53,616 nucleotides of DNA from an uncultured Schlesneria sp. (GTDB taxonomy: Bacteria; Planctomycetota; Planctomycetia; Planctomycetales; Planctomycetaceae). The stretch is taken from contig CAIVEI010000067.1 in assembly GCA_903904835.1 (NCBI GenBank), positions 1 to 53,616 of the forward strand, in the 5' to 3' direction. Both the position numbers and the translations under genes were made by a program. The notes under the pieces were generated by a model. The model was not told the origin of the DNA and made no database searches. It saw only the letters and a program-made list of their open reading frames with translations. Shown in pieces: positions 45,979 to 53,513 of this stretch (position 1 is the stretch's first letter; each line of letters starts with the position of its first letter).

Positions 45979-46113
45979 GACTACGCTTCGACAAGACGTT
46001 GCTAAAACGCAGCTTTCGTGCATTAGTGGGGGGATTAATGGGGGGAGGGCCGAAGCATGATGTCGGCGTCGAAATCGGTCATTGGGAAGAAAAGGCACTC
46101 GCAAATTAACAAC

Positions 46114-46152
46114 GGGACGGTCTCCGAACTTGCAAAGTTCGGAGACCGTCCC
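46114..46152. repeat. perfect 18-bp palindrome with 3-nt loop
   Basis: Positions 46114-46131 (GGGACGGTCTCCGAACTT) pair without mismatch with 46135-46152; the loop is GCA. It is followed by CATTGACG with no T run, so it is more likely a REP-type element or a protein-binding site than a terminator. Confidence 0.8.
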
Positions 46153-46232
46153 CATTGACGTCAGTTTCAGGCGGATTGTAGACGTGGCAGATTTCAGTTG
46201 ACGTTCGCGCCAAGTCTGCCGACAATCGATAC

Positions 46233-46433
46233 ATGTCCACAGAATCCATCACCACCGAAGTCACGAAACAACAGGTCGATGAACTCATCGCCAAGTTGAT
46301 GAGGGGCGAACCTCGTGACCCCGAAGAAATGAGGAAGTCGTGGGAGCGGATGGATTTCATGCGTGAGGAGACAAGAAAGAGGGTCGGGACGGTGGATGTC
46401 GCCGTGAAATATACGCGTGAGTTGCGTGATTGA
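46233..46433 (+). CDS. small hypothetical protein, antitoxin-like
   Basis: 66 residues, hydrophilic and helical: TKQQVDELIAKLMRG, then RDPEEMRKSWERMDFMREE. It is 31 nt upstream of the Phd/YefM-type gene on the same strand. Size, charge and position suggest an antitoxin-type protein, but there is no diagnostic motif. Confidence 0.55.
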   Translation: MSTESITTEVTKQQVDELIAKLMRGEPRDPEEMRKSWERMDFMREETRKRVGTVDVAVKYTRELRD

Positions 46434-46464
46434 TTGGCCTCGTTGGTCAGAAAGTGATTGAAAA

Positions 46465-46668
46465 ATGACAACTGTGACTCTCGAAGAGGCTCAGGCCAAT
46501 TTGCCGGAACTGATCGATCACTTGGCATCGGGTGAGTTCCTGGTGATTACTCGCAATCATCAGCCGATTGCCCGTTTGCAGGCCGAAGAACCACCGCTAC
46601 GCAAACCCCGAAAGGCAGGGAGCGCTAAGGGTTTACTAACAATTCTCCTCGAAGACAACAACGAATAA
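46465..46668 (+). CDS. Phd/YefM-family antitoxin, orphan
   Basis: 67 residues. The N-terminus MTTVTLEEAQANLPELIDHL and GEFLVITRNHQPIARL are the classic prevent-host-death fold that binds DNA. The C-terminal part is short (SAKGLLTILLEDNNE); the toxin-binding tail usual in such proteins appears cut. No PIN or RelE toxin gene follows: the next frame, 23 nt downstream, is a secreted protein. Probably a leftover of a toxin-antitoxin pair. Confidence 0.8.
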   Translation: MTTVTLEEAQANLPELIDHLASGEFLVITRNHQPIARLQAEEPPLRKPRKAGSAKGLLTILLEDNNE

Positions 46669-46691
46669 CGTTGAGTTGAAGGAACCGATCC

Positions 46692-47420
46692 ATGAATGTT
46701 CGTGTTGCCATTTCTCTTTTCCTGATTACTTGGGTTTATGATCTGAACACTAACGCGGAAGATCAAACCGCAAAGCTACCCGACGACGGTTGGTGGATCA
46801 GATATTCATGGAATGAGAAGACGGAAGTCAATGGGGTGTTCCGAGGAGAATATACGGAAAAAATGACGTGTTCTCTCGTAGGCACCAGAACTGAAGATGG
46901 CGAGAAATGCCGATGGGTCGAACTGAACCGTGTTTGGTCACTGGAAAATAAAGAGAGAATTTCATTGTATAAGATTCTCATCCCTGAAAAGGATTTGCTC
47001 GAAAGTGAAAAGCCGCTCGGAGGTCTCAAGCGTGGCTGGTTTAAAAACGGTGACTTCGATGTGCGAGCGATAAAACTTGGGCAAGAAATCAAATCAAACA
47101 GCAACCTTCTGAGGTTTTTTCCCGGTAGGTGGCAGAAAACAGAACGTCTGGACAAAGCGCGTAATGTCGATTATCAAAAAGGACGCTTGTCGATTTCAGA
47201 GGCGCGGACAAGAACGGACAAGACGGCAATCACGACTCGCGCACAGATTGAGGAGTCCACTGCCTGGTTTGATCCAATCACTGCGCCTGTCTTTTCCTTT
47301 GCTTGTTTTCGAATCAAAAACGATGAAAACGACGACAAACTGAATTTTTCGAAGGAAATCGAGATGGTTATTGAGGACATCGGCAACGAAGCCCAGTCGA
47401 AGATGCCGGATAACAATTGA
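46692..47420 (+). CDS. secreted hypothetical protein
   Basis: 242 residues with a signal peptide (MNVRVAISLFLITWVYDLNTNA). The mature part starts with KLPDDGWWIRYSWNEKTEVNG, is rich in charged and aromatic residues, and contains EKMTCSLVGTRTEDGEKCRWVEL. Many planctomycete genomes carry such proteins with an exported one-domain beta fold. Ribosome binding site GAAGGAA precedes the ATG. It takes the place where a toxin gene would be expected. Function unknown. Confidence 0.75.
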   Translation: MNVRVAISLFLITWVYDLNTNAEDQTAKLPDDGWWIRYSWNEKTEVNGVFRGEYTEKMTCSLVGTRTEDGEKCRWVELNRVWSLENKERISLYKILIPEKDLLESEKPLGGLKRGWFKNGDFDVRAIKLGQEIKSNSNLLRFFPGRWQKTERLDKARNVDYQKGRLSISEARTRTDKTAITTRAQIEESTAWFDPITAPVFSFACFRIKNDENDDKLNFSKEIEMVIEDIGNEAQSKMPDNN

Positions 47421-47463
47421 GATGGCCGAAAAAAAGGGGAATGATATACCTGACTCACCACGG

Positions 47464-47583
47464 CTATGTGGTCTGAAAATCTGATGTCGGCTTCACGCTT
47501 CGCGGCGTGCTGAGTAGCGAATACGTCGAGAGCAGCGTCAGCGGAAGGGTCATGAACCAATGTGGAATTAACCACCAGCCGGG
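47464..47583 (-). pseudogene. 3' part of membrane-protein gene cut by IS1182 element
   Basis: The minus strand reads GWWLIPHWFMTLPLTLLSTY then SLLSTPRSVKPTSDFQTT and a stop. This is the ending of a common planctomycete small membrane protein: a PHW-type turn, a hydrophobic helix and a polar tail. The frame is lost at the IS end (47584). The matching 5' part lies across the element at 49426-49516. Confidence 0.6.
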
Positions 47584-49425
47584 GGAACTGTCTATTTAAC
47601 ATTTTTGCAACTCGCCTTGATTTTTGCCCAACAAGAAAAAAAGCTTGTTTGGTTGCATGGATCGCGATGTGCCGGCGTGTTTTGCGTTGTGGAGCGATTG
47701 ACTCTTACTCAGTTTACGCAGGCTCCCTCGATCAGTTCAGTTAAGGGCCTTGGCCTCCAGATCGCAGCGCATCCGGGCCAAGCCTCGTGCGAGTTTGTCG
47801 AGGTTGATTGCAGTGCAGGTCCACAGCCATTCCAATTTAACTTTTTCCAGGCCTCGCAACAGGAACTGTCGGAGGCCAAGGATATGTTTGATCATAGCGA
47901 ACGGTGTCTCGGCGATCCGCATGCGTTGATCGTATTTCTTTTTGGCGGGGTCTTCTCGCATCTTGGCCGCAAGTTTGTCGCGTTGCGAAGCATGTGCGTC
48001 TCGACTGACGGTACGCCCCCCTTTGTTGGTCTTAGCGATACAGCGAGCCTTCAACGGGCAATCGCCGCAGTCGTTGCAGCGGTAGGTGTTCCATGTCGAC
48101 TTCTCACCTCGCGTCGTTTCTGACTTTGTCACGTCGAACGGCATCGCATGCCCTTGTGGGCAGTAGAAGGTATCGGTCTGGGAATCATAGACGAAGCACG
48201 ACTTGTCGAGTTTCTTTGATTGAGCGTTGATCGGAAGTTGGTCCCACTGTTCGGGAGGGACCGGTTGTGTGGGGTCAGAACGAATCGCGGGGTTCGTCGC
48301 GGGGTCAGGAGATGGAAGATTCGAGAAAAACTCGATGTCGCGTTGACCGAGTCCCTCGATGTTGGAGCCGGTAGCGAAAAGCCCATCAGCCAAGGAATTT
48401 TCAGGCTTCTCGCCTAGCGTTCGTTCGACGCGATCAAGACTGGGAAGCAACTCCCTTTGCTCCAGGCTGCCCGAGATCACGTCGACATCCACCAGGAACC
48501 CGCCGTGACCTTCCGCAGTGCAAATGGGTGTGTAATTCGGAGCATAACCCCCTTCTTTATTCGGCAGCACGCGAGAGTCCGGATCGTACTTGGGGATCTG
48601 AGCCGGACTCTTCGCGGGATTGATTCCTTCCTTGCGGCGGGCGTCGTCCATCGCCTTCAATTCCCGTTGGATTTGCTCCAGTTTCTCACGTCGCAACTTC
48701 AGATCTGCGAGTTCCGGCGGCAACATCTCGTTCGAATTCTCGCCCAGTAAACCCTTTTCGCGACCGTCGTTCTCGCGTGTCTCAGCCAGCTTCTTTTCAA
48801 ACTCCTTCACCAGATCATCAATGACCTTGGAGATTTTCTCGGCAGTCCAGGTTTCAAACCGACCGTTGTATGCCTTCACCCGAGTCCCATCGGTGGCCAC
48901 ATCGATCAATCGCAGCAATCCAGCAGCCATCGCCACTCGCAGCACATGACGGAACAAATCCTTCAACTGGTCGCCAAACTGCAAGCGAAAACTGCTCAGC
49001 GTCGAATGATCAGGGGCATGTCCTTCCGCGAGCCAGAGGAAATCCACACCATGCCGGGACATATATTCCAACTTGCGACTGGACCGCACACCGCGACGCA
49101 GACCATATAGCCACAACCCAGCGAGCACACGAGGATGAATCGGCGGCTGGCCTCGAAAGCCGTGATACTGAGATTCCCAACTCGTCCAATCAAAACCATC
49201 AAGCAATTCGCCGATCAACCGTACCGGATGGTTCGGCGGGATGGCATCATCCAGCGTGGTCGAAAACAGAATCTGTTGGCCACGCGCTTGCGGCGCCTTC
49301 GCCCAATACCCCATGCTCACTCACCTCCTGCGATACGCTCAATCTCACCATCCATTTGACGGATGACTTATTTATCTTTGTAATCCACCGCTGACTAGCC
49401 TAAATCGGATTATTTCGACAGTTCC
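47584..49425 (-). mobile_element. IS1182-family insertion sequence
   Basis: About 1842 bp bounded by inverted ends GGAACTGTC (47584-47592) and GACAGTTCC (49417-49425), which may extend one base further on each side (GGGAACTGTC). One transposase gene fills it. No clear target-site duplication is visible beside the ends. It interrupts a small membrane-protein gene whose two parts flank it in the same orientation. Confidence 0.85.
47737..49314 (-). CDS. IS1182-family transposase
   Basis: 525 residues from an ATG at 49314 with AGGAGG 9 nt upstream; an in-frame GTG at 49320 is closer than ideal. The N-terminal domain runs from MGYWAKAPQARGQQ to HPRVLAGLWLYGLRRG. The DDE domain follows: first Asp in LIDVATDGTRVKAY, second in SLADGLFATGSN, and Glu in RMRIAETPFAMIKHILGLRQF. 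A zinc-type cluster (YRCNDCGDCPLKARC) lies before the last block. The reading frame is intact, so the element may still be active. Confidence 0.93.
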   Translation of the reverse strand: MGYWAKAPQARGQQILFSTTLDDAIPPNHPVRLIGELLDGFDWTSWESQYHGFRGQPPIHPRVLAGLWLYGLRRGVRSSRKLEYMSRHGVDFLWLAEGHAPDHSTLSSFRLQFGDQLKDLFRHVLRVAMAAGLLRLIDVATDGTRVKAYNGRFETWTAEKISKVIDDLVKEFEKKLAETRENDGREKGLLGENSNEMLPPELADLKLRREKLEQIQRELKAMDDARRKEGINPAKSPAQIPKYDPDSRVLPNKEGGYAPNYTPICTAEGHGGFLVDVDVISGSLEQRELLPSLDRVERTLGEKPENSLADGLFATGSNIEGLGQRDIEFFSNLPSPDPATNPAIRSDPTQPVPPEQWDQLPINAQSKKLDKSCFVYDSQTDTFYCPQGHAMPFDVTKSETTRGEKSTWNTYRCNDCGDCPLKARCIAKTNKGGRTVSRDAHASQRDKLAAKMREDPAKKKYDQRMRIAETPFAMIKHILGLRQFLLRGLEKVKLEWLWTCTAINLDKLARGLARMRCDLEAKALN

Positions 49426-49516
49426 CTAGCCTAGTCGACTCCTGAGGTTCGGAGTCATTGAGTTGGCCGAGATCAAATCCGCTCCACCTCCATCTCCAAT
49501 TGATCCCGCGAGCCAT
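49426..49516 (-). pseudogene. 5'-side part of the membrane-protein gene cut by IS1182
   Basis: In minus-strand order the frame reads MARGINWRWRWSGFDLGQLN and then runs into the IS end. The WRWRW-GFD segment is typical of the region preceding the PHW membrane helix in planctomycete proteins of this kind. Bases further upstream (to about 49660) look decayed, so the N-terminus of the gene is already lost. Confidence 0.5.
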
Positions 49517-49668
49517 GTTTATAAATCTGGTCGGATCCTCCGTGTCGCTTGGGCCAACTGCGGTGCGACGCCATCCTGGATTGCATCTTATTTGACCGAT
49601 GTTCCCCGGTCCAGATGGGTGTGTTGTTATCCGTATACAAAGCACCCCCACCGGAAATGTCCTGAAGT

Positions 49669-49829
49669 GATTCGCTTTACCTTGACAACAACCAGATCAC
49701 GGATATTGGATTGAAAGAACTCGGCGGACTCAAAAACATCGTCATGCTTTCGTCAGGGGATACACAAACTACTGATGCGGGATAAACGAACTCCAAGAAT
49801 CGCTGCCAAATCTGAAAATCAGCCGATGA
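49669..49829 (+). pseudogene. leucine-rich-repeat protein fragment with frameshift
   Basis: The frame from 49669 reads DSLYLDNNQITDIGLKELGG then LKNIVMLSSGDTQTTDAG and stops at TAA (49783-49785). One base shift restores NELQESLPNLKISR and a stop at 49827-49829, the usual C-terminus of planctomycete LRR proteins (TDAG...ELQ..LPN.KI). The upstream part is missing; a stop lies just before the start of the repeat. Confidence 0.75.
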
Positions 49830-49833
49830 GAAA

Positions 49834-49968
49834 TCACCTTTCCATCGTTGTTAGCCAATTCCTAGGGTCACTGTGACGGGAAGCCATGTCACGAAGCCCT
49901 GACTTAAAGGCCTGAATACCCTTCATTGACATTTCTGGCCGAAGCCAAAAATCATTGGCCAATATCAT
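49834..49968 (-). CDS. possible short protein or C-terminal remnant
   Basis: A 44-codon frame reads MILANDFWLRPEMSMKGIQA and continues FKSGLRDMASRHSDPRNWLT to a stop. Composition is protein-like, yet there is no ribosome binding site and an in-frame stop lies just upstream, so a remnant is at least as likely. It converges with the LRR fragment. Confidence 0.25.
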   Translation of the reverse strand: MILANDFWLRPEMSMKGIQAFKSGLRDMASRHSDPRNWLTTMER

Positions 49969-50091
49969 ATTGGGAATCCGTCAAGGCTGCCGGATTTGGG
50001 CCCAAGCGGAAGGGCCTTTGAAACAACTCTTCAGCGGCGAAGCCATCCGAATTGAGCTGAATGAACGGCGATGTCTGCCGGTTTCGATCTG

Positions 50092-50154
50092 CCGTCTTCG
50101 TCCGTCGCGGTTAGGGCTCGTGTGGGGTTCCCTGGCCGCGACGGACGAAGACGG
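50092..50154. repeat. long hairpin, 19-bp perfect arms
   Basis: CCGTCTTCGTCCGTCGCGG (50092-50110) and its exact reverse complement (50136-50154) enclose 25 nt. With two G-T pairs and four further pairs (AGGG/CCCT) the stem reaches 25 bp with a 13-nt loop. There is no T run. It lies about 600 bp upstream of the replication-initiator-like gene. Confidence 0.8.
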
Positions 50155-50701
50155 TCAGACAAGCGGCCTCGTCGTGCAAGGTGCATTTGCGTGAGGGATC
50201 GCAGCGGAGATGTCTTCATCGTAGCGGAGAGCCCGACCCGCCAGGGGCACGCCCGAAGCGAGACCAGAAATGAGGGATTTTAGGAAAAGGCTAACATTAT
50301 GGAAAAAATAATTAGTCCAAAAGAATGTCTGTAGGTCGCATCGAACACTTCACGATATTCCAAATAGGTCAACGTTGTCCGCATCCCTAAAGCGGCTTCT
50401 GCTCGATGTATGCCCTTGGACGGTCCACGGGAGAGCAATCGCAAGTCAACAAGGGTGCCGATTTGGTGAAGGACACCAATCGGAAGGCGAAGCGTCGAAT
50501 TGAATGCCGAACGTTCCAATATAAAAAACAAGCACACACTTTAACAACACATTAAAACTACACACCGGGCCAAACCGAATAAAAAATTTCGCCGTCGAGA
50601 AAGAATCGATGGTACCCAAAAATAAAATAACCGGCCCAACCTAAAAAACTCACCCACCACTCCCCAAGTGCACCACCGAATCACGGAACGACGGCAAATC
50701 T

Positions 50702-50717
50702 ACTGGATCAATCCAGT
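50702..50717. promoter_or_regulatory. operator-like palindrome before rep-like gene
   Basis: ACTGGATCAATCCAGT is a perfect palindrome with 7-bp arms and a 2-bp centre. It ends 38 nt upstream of the rep-like start codon, where a repressor or the initiator itself could bind. Role inferred. Confidence 0.4.
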
Positions 50718-50755
50718 TAGGCAAGGGCGTCTATTGCACAAAAGGGAGTTTCTTT

Positions 50756-52108
50756 ATGGACGATTCTACGTCCCTGGGTGCGCCACATCCGGCGAATGTT
50801 GCATCTGCGGTCACTGCTGACGACAGCAATAACCATGGAAGCGTATCGAATGCAACAAATGCAGAGGTCGCCGGGAGCCGCGGATACGCGGGCGAACCGG
50901 CGACCGTCGCATTTGATCGGGGGGCGTTATTTGTAACACGCCCCCCTAAAGTTTCAGTAGGGGGGAAGAAGGATTTAAAGGGGAAAGTTTATAGTTCAGT
51001 AGAGAGCGATCAATTAGTTCAGATAGGCGATAAGGGGACAAGAGTTCTTTTGTCGGGGGTCGATACGCTGGATGTAAACCTATACGTCGAATTCGCCGAA
51101 GATTGGCCGCGAATCGTGGCGAAGCTCGGAGAATTGAAACGGAAAGCGTCCCGAAACGGTGGTCAAGTCGCGGGTGATGGACGCTGCCAGGTGCTTGCCA
51201 GTGGGAAGCCGAATTTCCCATTCCATGTTCAGTTCCCTGACTTTCAGTTGTACCTGTCTCGCACCGGAGGGCCGATCGGCGATACTCCGAATGTGTTCGT
51301 CTCGGTGAGCGCGCAGCTTCTATGGGCGAAAGGACCGAGGGCCGCTATTGACCACGTGCGGAGCAAGTTGGCTGCACTGGCTGAAGGAGTGGTGAGAGAG
51401 GAACGCATCAACCGATGTGACCTGTGCGTCGATATGCTAATTCCCGGCGGCTTGACGGATGAGTTTCTACGGCGTCATGCAGTGTGTCGAAGTAAAGATC
51501 GGAGGATTCACCTCGGAAGCGATGATTTGCGTACGTTCTATCAAGGACAACCAGGTGCGGAGATCATGCTTCGTGTTTACGACAAGTCCGTAGAAATTGA
51601 AGCGAGCGGAAAGACATGGTTTCTTCCGCTATGGCAAATCACCGAAAATGTCGACGTGTGGCGGTGTGAGTTTCAGTTACGCCGCACAGCGTTGAAAGGA
51701 TTCGGGATTAACTCCCTGAACGATTTGAGCGAGAAGCAAGGTCGAGTTTGGCGCTATCTGACCGAAGAATGGTTCTCATTGCGACAGCAGGACAACGAGA
51801 ACGCGACTCGCCGCACGGTGCTTCCGATCTGGCGTATGATTCAAGAGTGTGCAGAAAGGTTCGGCATCTTTGATGAGCGAATCAGGCGTGCGGCGTCGGT
51901 GCCTGCAATGGATACATCGTTCTTGGTGAAGCGAGTTGCTGCATCTCTCATCGGATTGGCTGCACGCAACGGGATTGATGACTTTGGTGACGCCTGGCGG
52001 CAACTCGAAAACGAAATTGGCGAAGAGATGAAGGGCCGCCAGTTCAAGCAAGAAGTGCAGCGAAAGGCGATTGAACTCGGCATTCCCGCCAAGAAGGAGG
52101 CCGCATGA
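50756..52108 (+). CDS. replication-initiation-factor-like protein (Rep_trans type)
   Basis: 450 residues from an ATG with AGGGAG 7 nt upstream. The first ~60 residues are polar and probably disordered. Blocks resembling the Rep_trans replication initiation/relaxase family are INRCDLCVDM, MLRVYDKSVEIEASGK and VWRCEFQLRRTALKGF. These proteins nick DNA with a Tyr nucleophile to start rolling-circle replication of plasmids or integrative elements; I cannot fix the catalytic Tyr by eye (Tyr in VYDKS is one candidate). The stop overlaps the next gene as ATGA. Family assignment is moderate. Confidence 0.6.
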   Translation: MDDSTSLGAPHPANVASAVTADDSNNHGSVSNATNAEVAGSRGYAGEPATVAFDRGALFVTRPPKVSVGGKKDLKGKVYSSVESDQLVQIGDKGTRVLLSGVDTLDVNLYVEFAEDWPRIVAKLGELKRKASRNGGQVAGDGRCQVLASGKPNFPFHVQFPDFQLYLSRTGGPIGDTPNVFVSVSAQLLWAKGPRAAIDHVRSKLAALAEGVVREERINRCDLCVDMLIPGGLTDEFLRRHAVCRSKDRRIHLGSDDLRTFYQGQPGAEIMLRVYDKSVEIEASGKTWFLPLWQITENVDVWRCEFQLRRTALKGFGINSLNDLSEKQGRVWRYLTEEWFSLRQQDNENATRRTVLPIWRMIQECAERFGIFDERIRRAASVPAMDTSFLVKRVAASLIGLAARNGIDDFGDAWRQLENEIGEEMKGRQFKQEVQRKAIELGIPAKKEAA

Positions 52109-53406
52109 GTTTCTTGCTTGAAGAAAAGATAATTCGAAAGACGCGGGAAGAATTACTGGCTGAAATGCCGGAATACGTGCGGGCAAAAATGGAATTGACG
52201 CTCAAGTCACCCAACTTGCTGCGTTGGGTCGTGAACAGCATCGAAGAGGCGGGCGTTGCAGGTGAGCGATTGCTCGCTTTGACGATCTATCTCACAGGAA
52301 CGTCGAGACTGTTAGACCGTCCGTTGTCGGTCATCGTTCAAGGGCCGTCCGCTTCGGGGAAATCGTATGTGATTGAACAAGTCGCAAAGTTGTTCCCGGC
52401 AGAAGCAATTTTGTCGGCCACCGAGATCACACAGAATGCACTCTATTACCTGCCAACGGGTGAGCTTGAGCACAAGTTCGTCGTCGCGGGGGAACGCCCA
52501 CGACGACAAAACGATGAGACGGCCCAAACAACAAAAGCGTTGCGGGAAATGATCTCTGCCGGTGAATTAGTGAAGGTGGTAACAATCTCCGATGGCGAAG
52601 GGCCTCGGTCGGTGACAGTTCACCGGAAGGGGCCGATCGCGTATGTGGAATCGACGACGGCACCAGAAGTCTTCGAAGAGGATGCAAATCGGTGCCTGGT
52701 CCTTCACTCAGATGAGCGGCCAGAACAGACGGAGAAAATCCTGGCAGCGCACGCTAAACGATCGTCGGGTGAAATGAGTAGCGAACGCCGGGGCGAGGTG
52801 CGGGAAGAGTTCAAGTGTCTCCACCGCTGCCTCGCTCCACTTCAAGCGGTGATTCCTTTTGCTAATCGACTGGCGGCGTTGTTCCCTAAGGAACCCTTGG
52901 AAGTACGACGATCATTTGGCCACATGACGAGCATGATCGAGACCATTGCACTCTTGCATCAATACCAGCGGGAACGTGATGAAAAGGGGTGCATCGTGGC
53001 ACAGCCGGAAGATTACTTCCTAGCGCGGATTCTGCTTGATGAAGTGTTCGGCCAAAGCCTGGGCCGGAAACCGGCAGAGGCATTAAAGCGGTTTGTGGCC
53101 CGAGTCAGAACGTTCACAGGTGAGCACACCGCCAAGAAATTAGCCCAGTCAATGAACATGAGCGAACGTACGGTGCGCGAGCACCTGGCGGAACTCCTCG
53201 AACGAGGGGTGATAACGCAGTCAACACCAGCACGAGGGCCGATCCCTGCTGGTTGGATGATCCCAGCGGATCTCTCAATCCGCGAAGTCCGAGACAGTCC
53301 GCTGCCTTCTGTCCTTGACGTCTGTGGCGTAGACGAAGAGGCATTGCAGTTGCCGGAAATGCCGGCAGATTGGACATCCGCCGACTTAAACGAAGTCCCG
53401 TTTTGA
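52105..53406 (+). CDS. AAA+ ATPase with C-terminal winged helix
   Basis: 433 residues, start codon overlapping the rep-like stop (ATGA). A Walker A motif GPSASGKS lies at residues 80-87, a Walker-B-like strand HKFVVAGE at about 124, and conserved polar residues later (VESTTAPEVFEEDANRC). Near the C-terminus is an HTH (TAKKLAQSMNMSERTVREHL), followed by an acidic tail. Such ATPases with HTH domains occur beside replication genes of mobile elements and may load a helicase or melt an origin. No primase motif is visible. Coupling to the rep-like gene supports a joint role. Confidence 0.7.
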   Translation: MSFLLEEKIIRKTREELLAEMPEYVRAKMELTLKSPNLLRWVVNSIEEAGVAGERLLALTIYLTGTSRLLDRPLSVIVQGPSASGKSYVIEQVAKLFPAEAILSATEITQNALYYLPTGELEHKFVVAGERPRRQNDETAQTTKALREMISAGELVKVVTISDGEGPRSVTVHRKGPIAYVESTTAPEVFEEDANRCLVLHSDERPEQTEKILAAHAKRSSGEMSSERRGEVREEFKCLHRCLAPLQAVIPFANRLAALFPKEPLEVRRSFGHMTSMIETIALLHQYQRERDEKGCIVAQPEDYFLARILLDEVFGQSLGRKPAEALKRFVARVRTFTGEHTAKKLAQSMNMSERTVREHLAELLERGVITQSTPARGPIPAGWMIPADLSIREVRDSPLPSVLDVCGVDEEALQLPEMPADWTSADLNEVPF

Positions 53407-53513
53407 GGTTAAGTGTTGTCGGCGGACAAGAGTGCAAAACGAGCCTTGGACAGGGGCGGGAATTTCAATCCAGCTTCGGAAATCATTGTTTGTTGTATGC
53501 GAAAGGAATTGCC

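Larger units (their letters stand above)
49969..50755. other. non-coding region upstream of the replication-type gene
   Basis: About 790 bp without a supported gene. It holds a long hairpin (50092-50154), then an AT-richer stretch from about 50280 to 50640 with a composition unlike the surroundings, and a small palindrome (50702-50717) before the rep-like gene. Such a layout fits a replication or transfer origin and control region of an integrative element; this is inference from position. Confidence 0.4.

Noticed and set aside
45900-45980. Possible tRNA or attachment site before the strong terminator
   Set aside because: The terminator is clear, but I found no T-loop, acceptor pairing or anticodon arm in the preceding bases.
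45841-46155. Whole 104-codon minus-strand frame
   Set aside because: Its first two thirds read through the terminator and the palindrome and look non-coding; only the final 35 codons resemble a protein, listed as a weak remnant.
47174-47602. 142-codon minus-strand frame running from the IS end into the secreted-protein gene
   Set aside because: A different frame over 47464-47583 gives the convincing membrane-protein ending, and the rest lies opposite the gene at 46692-47420.
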